Origin: Micromonospora purpureochromogenes
Lineage (GTDB): Bacteria > Actinomycetota > Actinomycetes > Mycobacteriales > Micromonosporaceae
DNA: 64,000 nucleotides
Assembly (NCBI RefSeq): GCF_900091515.1
Contig: NZ_LT607410.1
Coordinates: forward strand, 2,542,001-2,606,000
Direction: 5' to 3'
How positions within the stretch are numbered: position 1 is the first letter of the stretch; every line of letters begins with the position of its first letter. Below, piece by piece: positions 60,675 to 64,000 of this stretch. Made by a program: the position numbers and the translations under genes. The notes under the pieces were generated by a model. That model was not told where the DNA came from. It did not search any database and saw only the letters and a program-made list of their open reading frames with translations.

Positions 60675-61109
60675 TCAGCGTCCGGGTCCCCGGCGCTCCT
60701 TCGGGGGAGTGCCGTGCCGATCGAGGGCCCGCCGGGACGGGCCGCCCGGGGGCGGAAGCGGACCCTTGAGGGGGTCGTGACCCCAGTTCATCAGGGACCA
60801 GCGCCACTTGGTGTCGCGCACGTCGCCGGAGGGGCGCTGGGCCATGTGCCGGCGGACGTAGCCGACCACCTTGCGCATGTGCTTGTAGTCGCCCTCGGAC
60901 AGGTCGCCGCGCTTGCGTCGCAACAGGTCGATGATCTTCCGCCCGGATTCGTGCCCCACCGACTCGCCGCCCCCGGAGCGGCCGCCCTTGTGCCAGCCGA
61001 CCTGCTTCGACTGGTCGGTCTCCAGCCAGGAGGAGATCTCGCCGGGCTTCATGTTCACCGCCTCGGTGAACTCCTGGTACGTGTCCCGGCCGTCGTCACG
61101 GCTGCTCAT
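60675..61109 (-). CDS. DUF3140 family protein
   Basis: The 144-residue protein resembles the DUF3140 family: a helical N-terminal part (EFTEAVNMKPGEISSWLETDQSKQVGWHKG), then SVGHESGRKIIDLLRRKRGDLSEGDYKHMRKVVGYVRRHMAQRP and a proline/Arg-rich tail. Members are often DNA-binding-looking, with KxGWH-type helices, and stand beside DUF2945 genes. Its ATG lies inside the DUF2945 gene (14-bp overlap), so they are co-translated. No function is known. Confidence 0.75.
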   Translation of the reverse strand: MSSRDDGRDTYQEFTEAVNMKPGEISSWLETDQSKQVGWHKGGRSGGGESVGHESGRKIIDLLRRKRGDLSEGDYKHMRKVVGYVRRHMAQRPSGDVRDTKWRWSLMNWGHDPLKGPLPPPGGPSRRALDRHGTPPKERRGPGR

Positions 61110-61317
61110 GACGCAACGCCTCCGGCCGGTGGGCGACGTCGCGGCCCGAGTCGTCGTTGCGGATCCGGTACTGCGGGTCCTCCTCCGTCGCGTTGACCGC
61201 GTGCCCGCGTACGTGCGTCCGGTCGATCAGCTTCTCCTTGACCACGCCGTACGCCCGGCCGCTGTGACTGGCCCAGGAGACGTGGTCACCCGCGCGGAAT
61301 TCCCTCTGCTCGGCCAT
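61096..61317 (-). CDS. DUF2945 family protein
   Basis: The 73-residue protein matches DUF2945 (hypervirulence-associated TUDOR-like domain): FRAGDHVSWASHSGRAYGVVKEKLIDRTHVRG, followed by QYRIRNDDSGRDVAHRPEALR, a small beta barrel. ATG 61317 is chosen as the first residue of the conserved domain; the frame extends upstream to 61464 but reads low-complexity sequence there. The 3' end overlaps DUF3140 by 14 bases. Confidence 0.75.
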   Translation of the reverse strand: MAEQREFRAGDHVSWASHSGRAYGVVKEKLIDRTHVRGHAVNATEEDPQYRIRNDDSGRDVAHRPEALRHEQP

Positions 61318-61375
61318 GCCGCGCGGGTACCCGCCGTCGATGCCCCGAAACGACGCCCCCTCGCGTGCGGCGTGG

Positions 61376-62179
61376 TCAGCCGGCGGGCTTGTCGGTGACG
61401 AAGATGGCGGTGCCGGGGAAGATCCGCCCGCGCAGGGGGCTCCACTGCCCCCAGATTCCCTCATGCCCCGCCGGCCACTCCGGCTCCACCAGATCCAGCA
61501 GCCGGAACCCGGCGCCGACCAGCTCGCGGATCCGGTCGCCGAGGGTGCGGTGCTGCTCGACGTAGGTGGCCACGCCCGACTCGTCCTGCTCGACGTAGGG
61601 GGAGCGGTCGAAGTACGAGTGCACGGCGGTGAGCCCGCCCTCGCCGGGGTCGTCGAGGAAGATCCAGCGCATCGGGTGGGTCACCGAGAACACCCACCGG
61701 CCGCCCGGGCGCAGCACCCGGGCCACCTCGGCCATCAGCGCGGCCGAGTCGTCGACGAAGGGGATCGCGCCGAAGGCGGTGCAGGCGATGTCGAACGCCC
61801 CGTCGGCGAAGGGCAGCGCCAACGCGTCGGCCTGCACCAGCGGCACGCGTACCCCGGTGCGCTCGGCCGCCTGCGCGGCGTGCCGCAACATGCCGGCGGA
61901 GAGGTCGAAGGCGACCGGCCGGGCGCCCTGGGTGGCCAGCCAGCGGGCGCAGGCCGCGCCGCCGCAGCCCACCTCCAGCACCCGGCGTCCGGCGACGTCC
62001 CCGAGGAGCCGGGCGTCGGCCTCGCGCAGGCCCTCCGGGCACCAGACGAAGTCCGTGTCGCCGAGGAAGGCGCCGTGCTCGGCCTGGTAGTCGTCGGCGT
62101 CGGTGTCCCACCAGCCCCGGTTGGCCCGGCGGGTCTCCGCGTCGCCGACCCGCCGTCGGGTCACCCTGTCGTCGTCCAC
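61376..62179 (-). CDS. Class I SAM-dependent methyltransferase
   Basis: The 267-residue protein has the Rossmann methyltransferase motif I VLEVGCGGAACARWL, motif II PVAFDLSAGML, the acidic loop VQADALALPFADGAFDIA and FVDDSAALMAEVARVLRPGG. It is similar to the UbiE/SmtA-type small-molecule methyltransferases; the substrate is unknown. TAGCGT (62186-62191, minus strand) lies 6 nt before the GTG, implying a leaderless message. The DUF2945 gene starts 58 bp downstream, so the three genes may be one transcript. Confidence 0.88.
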   Translation of the reverse strand: MDDDRVTRRRVGDAETRRANRGWWDTDADDYQAEHGAFLGDTDFVWCPEGLREADARLLGDVAGRRVLEVGCGGAACARWLATQGARPVAFDLSAGMLRHAAQAAERTGVRVPLVQADALALPFADGAFDIACTAFGAIPFVDDSAALMAEVARVLRPGGRWVFSVTHPMRWIFLDDPGEGGLTAVHSYFDRSPYVEQDESGVATYVEQHRTLGDRIRELVGAGFRLLDLVEPEWPAGHEGIWGQWSPLRGRIFPGTAIFVTDKPAG

Positions 62180-62635
62180 CCGCTCACGCTAGGCCCTGGC
62201 CCGGTCGAGGCCGAGGGCGACCGGCCGGCGGAGACGGCCGCGATCGGTACGGCAGCGCGATCGGTGCCGGGGGGCGGTGGCGGGCGAGGGCGGTCTGCGG
62301 GCGCCGCGGCGGTGCGCTACCTTCTCTGCTTGGTGGGACGGCTGTGACGGAGGAGACAGTCGAGACGCTTTTCCCCCGAAATCTCCGCTTTCGCAGCTGA
62401 TGAGGTCGCGAGGACATGGGAGGCCTTGCACGCTGTGGTAATGCAGCGGGTAGGCTAGACGATGCGCTCGCGGATCGTGTGCCTCGGCAGGGAGCAGGTG
62501 CGCGGTCACCGGAGCCACTAATGATCTTCACTTGGCGATCGTTCGGTGTGCCCGATGGCGGATCCGCTGGCGCGAAATGGTCACCGCGACACCACGCCTG
62601 CTGTGACAACCCATCCGACCGGAGCAACCGCCCAC
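62180..62635. other. 456-bp divergent region upstream of rpsA
   Basis: No gene is supported here. Next to the methyltransferase start lies its TAGCGT box. For rpsA a promoter is seen (62426-62456) and a long 5' untranslated region of about 180 nt follows it, which could allow autoregulation by S1 protein as in other bacteria. A further CTACCTTCT patch is at about 62318-62326. No clear riboswitch fold is visible. Confidence 0.6.
62426..62456 (+). promoter_or_regulatory. rpsA promoter
   Basis: TTGCAC (62426-62431) and TAGGCT (62451-62456) are separated by 19 bp, a little longer than the 17-bp optimum. They lie about 180 bp upstream of the rpsA ATG, in an AT-richer patch. Confidence 0.5.
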
Positions 62636-64000
62636 ATGACGAGCAGCATCGAGGCCCCCTCGAGCGCCACCCGGGTCACCCACGACGATCTCGGTTCCGA
62701 GGAGGCTTTCCTCGCCGCGATCGACGAGACCATCAAGTACTTCAACGACGGCGACATTGTCGAAGGCACCGTCGTCAAGGTCGATCGGGACGAGGTCCTG
62801 CTCGACATCGGCTACAAGACCGAGGGCGTCATTCCCTCTCGGGAGTTGTCGATCAAGCACGACGTGGACCCCGCCGAGGTCGTCTCGGTCGGTGACCACA
62901 TCGAGGCCCTGGTCCTCCAGAAGGAGGACAAGGAGGGTCGTCTGATCCTCTCCAAGAAGCGGGCGCAGTACGAGCGGGCCTGGGGCACGATCGAGAAGAT
63001 CAAGGATGAGGACGGGGTCGTCCGCGGTTCGGTCATCGAGGTGGTCAAGGGTGGCCTCATCCTCGACATCGGGCTGCGCGGCTTCCTGCCGGCCTCCCTG
63101 GTCGAGATGCGGCGGGTGCGCGACCTGCAGCCGTACGTCGGCCGCGAGCTCGAAGCCAAGATCATCGAGCTGGACAAGAACCGCAACAACGTGGTCCTGT
63201 CCCGCCGTGCCTGGCTGGAGCAGACGCAGTCCGAGGTGCGCACCGAGTTCCTCAACAAGCTGCAGAAGGGCCAGGTCCGCAAGGGCGTCGTCTCTTCGAT
63301 CGTCAACTTCGGCGCGTTCGTCGACCTGGGCGGCGTGGACGGCCTGGTGCACGTCTCCGAGCTGTCCTGGAAGCACATCGACCACCCGTCCGAGGTCGTC
63401 GAGGTGGGCCAGGAGGTCGAGGTCGAGGTCTTGGACGTCGACCTGGACCGCGAGCGGGTCTCGCTGTCGCTGAAGGCGACCCAGGAGGACCCGTGGCGGC
63501 AGTTCGCCCGCACCCACGCGATCCAGCAGATCGTGCCGGGTAAGGTCACCAAGCTGGTGCCGTTCGGCGCCTTCGTCCGGGTGGACGACGGCATCGAGGG
63601 CCTGGTCCACATCTCCGAGCTGGCCGAGCGCCACGTGGAGATCCCGGAGCAGGTCGTGCAGGTCGGCTCCGAGGTCATGGTCAAGGTCATCGACATCGAC
63701 CTGGAGCGCCGCCGGATCTCGCTGTCGCTCAAGCAGGCCAACGAGGGCTTCGTCGAGGGCGAGGAGCACTTCGACCCGACCCTCTACGGCATGGCCGCGA
63801 CGTACGACGCCGAGGGCAACTACATCTACCCGGAGGGCTTCGACCCGGAGACGGGCGAGTGGCTCGAGGGGTACGACAAGCAGCGCGAGACCTGGGAGAA
63901 CCAGTACGCCGAGGCGCGTCAGCGTTGGGAGGCCCACACCAAGCAGGTGCAGACCTCTCGCGCGGCCGACGCCGAGGCCGCTGCCAACCCGGCTCCGGCC
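62636..64000 (+). CDS. rpsA: 30S ribosomal protein S1 (3' part missing)
   Basis: The first 455 residues of S1 are visible; the frame is open at the right edge. Four S1 (OB-fold) domains occur at about residues 36-105 (GDIVEGTVVKVDRDEVLLDIGYKTEGVIPS), 123-188, 209-277 (GVVSSIVNFGAFVDLGGVDGLVHVSELS) and 294-363 (GKVTKLVPFGAFVRVDDGIEGLVHISELA). The C-terminal acidic/Ala-rich tail begins. It binds mRNA on the small subunit. The ATG follows a GGAG 8-10 nt upstream. This matches actinobacterial four-domain S1, with the polA-rpsA order of mycobacteria. Confidence 0.97.
   Translation, partial: MTSSIEAPSSATRVTHDDLGSEEAFLAAIDETIKYFNDGDIVEGTVVKVDRDEVLLDIGYKTEGVIPSRELSIKHDVDPAEVVSVGDHIEALVLQKEDKEGRLILSKKRAQYERAWGTIEKIKDEDGVVRGSVIEVVKGGLILDIGLRGFLPASLVEMRRVRDLQPYVGRELEAKIIELDKNRNNVVLSRRAWLEQTQSEVRTEFLNKLQKGQVRKGVVSSIVNFGAFVDLGGVDGLVHVSELSWKHIDHPSEVVEVGQEVEVEVLDVDLDRERVSLSLKATQEDPWRQFARTHAIQQIVPGKVTKLVPFGAFVRVDDGIEGLVHISELAERHVEIPEQVVQVGSEVMVKVIDIDLERRRISLSLKQANEGFVEGEEHFDPTLYGMAATYDAEGNYIYPEGFDPETGEWLEGYDKQRETWENQYAEARQRWEAHTKQVQTSRAADAEAAANPAPA

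Noticed and set aside
62528..63937. 469-codon minus-strand frame opposite rpsA
   Set aside because: The S1 repeats are encoded on the plus strand; the antisense frame repeats DVDL-type words only because S1 domains repeat.
1..64000. CRISPR array, insertion sequence, prophage or integrase
   Set aside because: No regularly spaced direct repeats, transposase, or integrase motifs were found in any frame. The only mobile-looking items are the LAGLIDADG protein and the long palindromes.

Overview
The window is a high-GC actinobacterial chromosome segment. The very GC-rich third codon positions, the gene set (TIGR02234 Trp-associated membrane protein, DUF6244, ANTAR regulator, DUF3140/DUF2945 pair) and the many leaderless starts about 6-9 nt after a TANNNT-like -10 box point to Micromonosporaceae, most likely Micromonospora or a close relative. 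This is inference from gene content and style; no database search was run. The backbone order hisI - trpE - TIGR02234 - trpC - trpB - trpA - lgt ... pyk - tesB ... pdtaR ... polA - rpsA follows the conserved actinobacterial (for example mycobacterial) arrangement, interrupted by lineage-specific genes.

Layout. 1-1.8 kb: start of an ABC ATPase gene (minus strand), diverging from a MerR regulator and an aldo/keto reductase. 1.8-9.2 kb: a nucleotidyltransferase domain fused in frame to HisI, then the tryptophan genes trpE, TIGR02234, trpC, a 27-codon ORF, trpB and trpA. 9.2-13.3 kb: a Nudix-like gene, lgt, a FAD monooxygenase and a GNAT acetyltransferase. 13.3-19.6 kb: gltB-gltD. 19.8-29.3 kb: an MFS exporter, a membrane protein, a secreted M1 peptidase, a secreted SGNH esterase, an unusual membrane protein with a type-I periplasmic-binding module, and a Tat-exported PhoX-like protein. 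29.4-37.3 kb is the most unusual part: an FtsK-like ATPase with a membrane partner, two small overlapping antisense genes, a minimal GntR regulator in an AT-richer pocket, DUF6244, and an M48 peptidase followed by an EACC1-like small protein. 37.4-50.6 kb: a PQQ-type beta-propeller, a lipase, a YCII protein, a truncated FAD oxidoreductase, pyk-tesB, Rrf2-TSUP, an aromatic amino acid decarboxylase, a luciferase-like oxidoreductase, a divergent Lrp/PLP lyase pair, and a LAGLIDADG protein beside tRNA-Leu(CAA). 50.6-64 kb: pdtaR, a propeller lipoprotein, livKHMGF, polA, DUF2945-DUF3140 with a methyltransferase, and the 5' part of rpsA.

The core blocks are housekeeping: tryptophan and histidine synthesis, ammonia assimilation through GOGAT, lipoprotein maturation, glycolysis, branched-chain amino acid uptake, replication/repair and translation. 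The places most worth a second look are the M48 peptidase/EACC1-like pair, the degenerate-NTPase/TM/periplasmic-binding fusion, the FtsK-like two-gene module, the nucleotidyltransferase-HisI fusion, three phased palindromes at 1791-1847, and several very long perfect inverted repeats, one of which lies inside an open reading frame.
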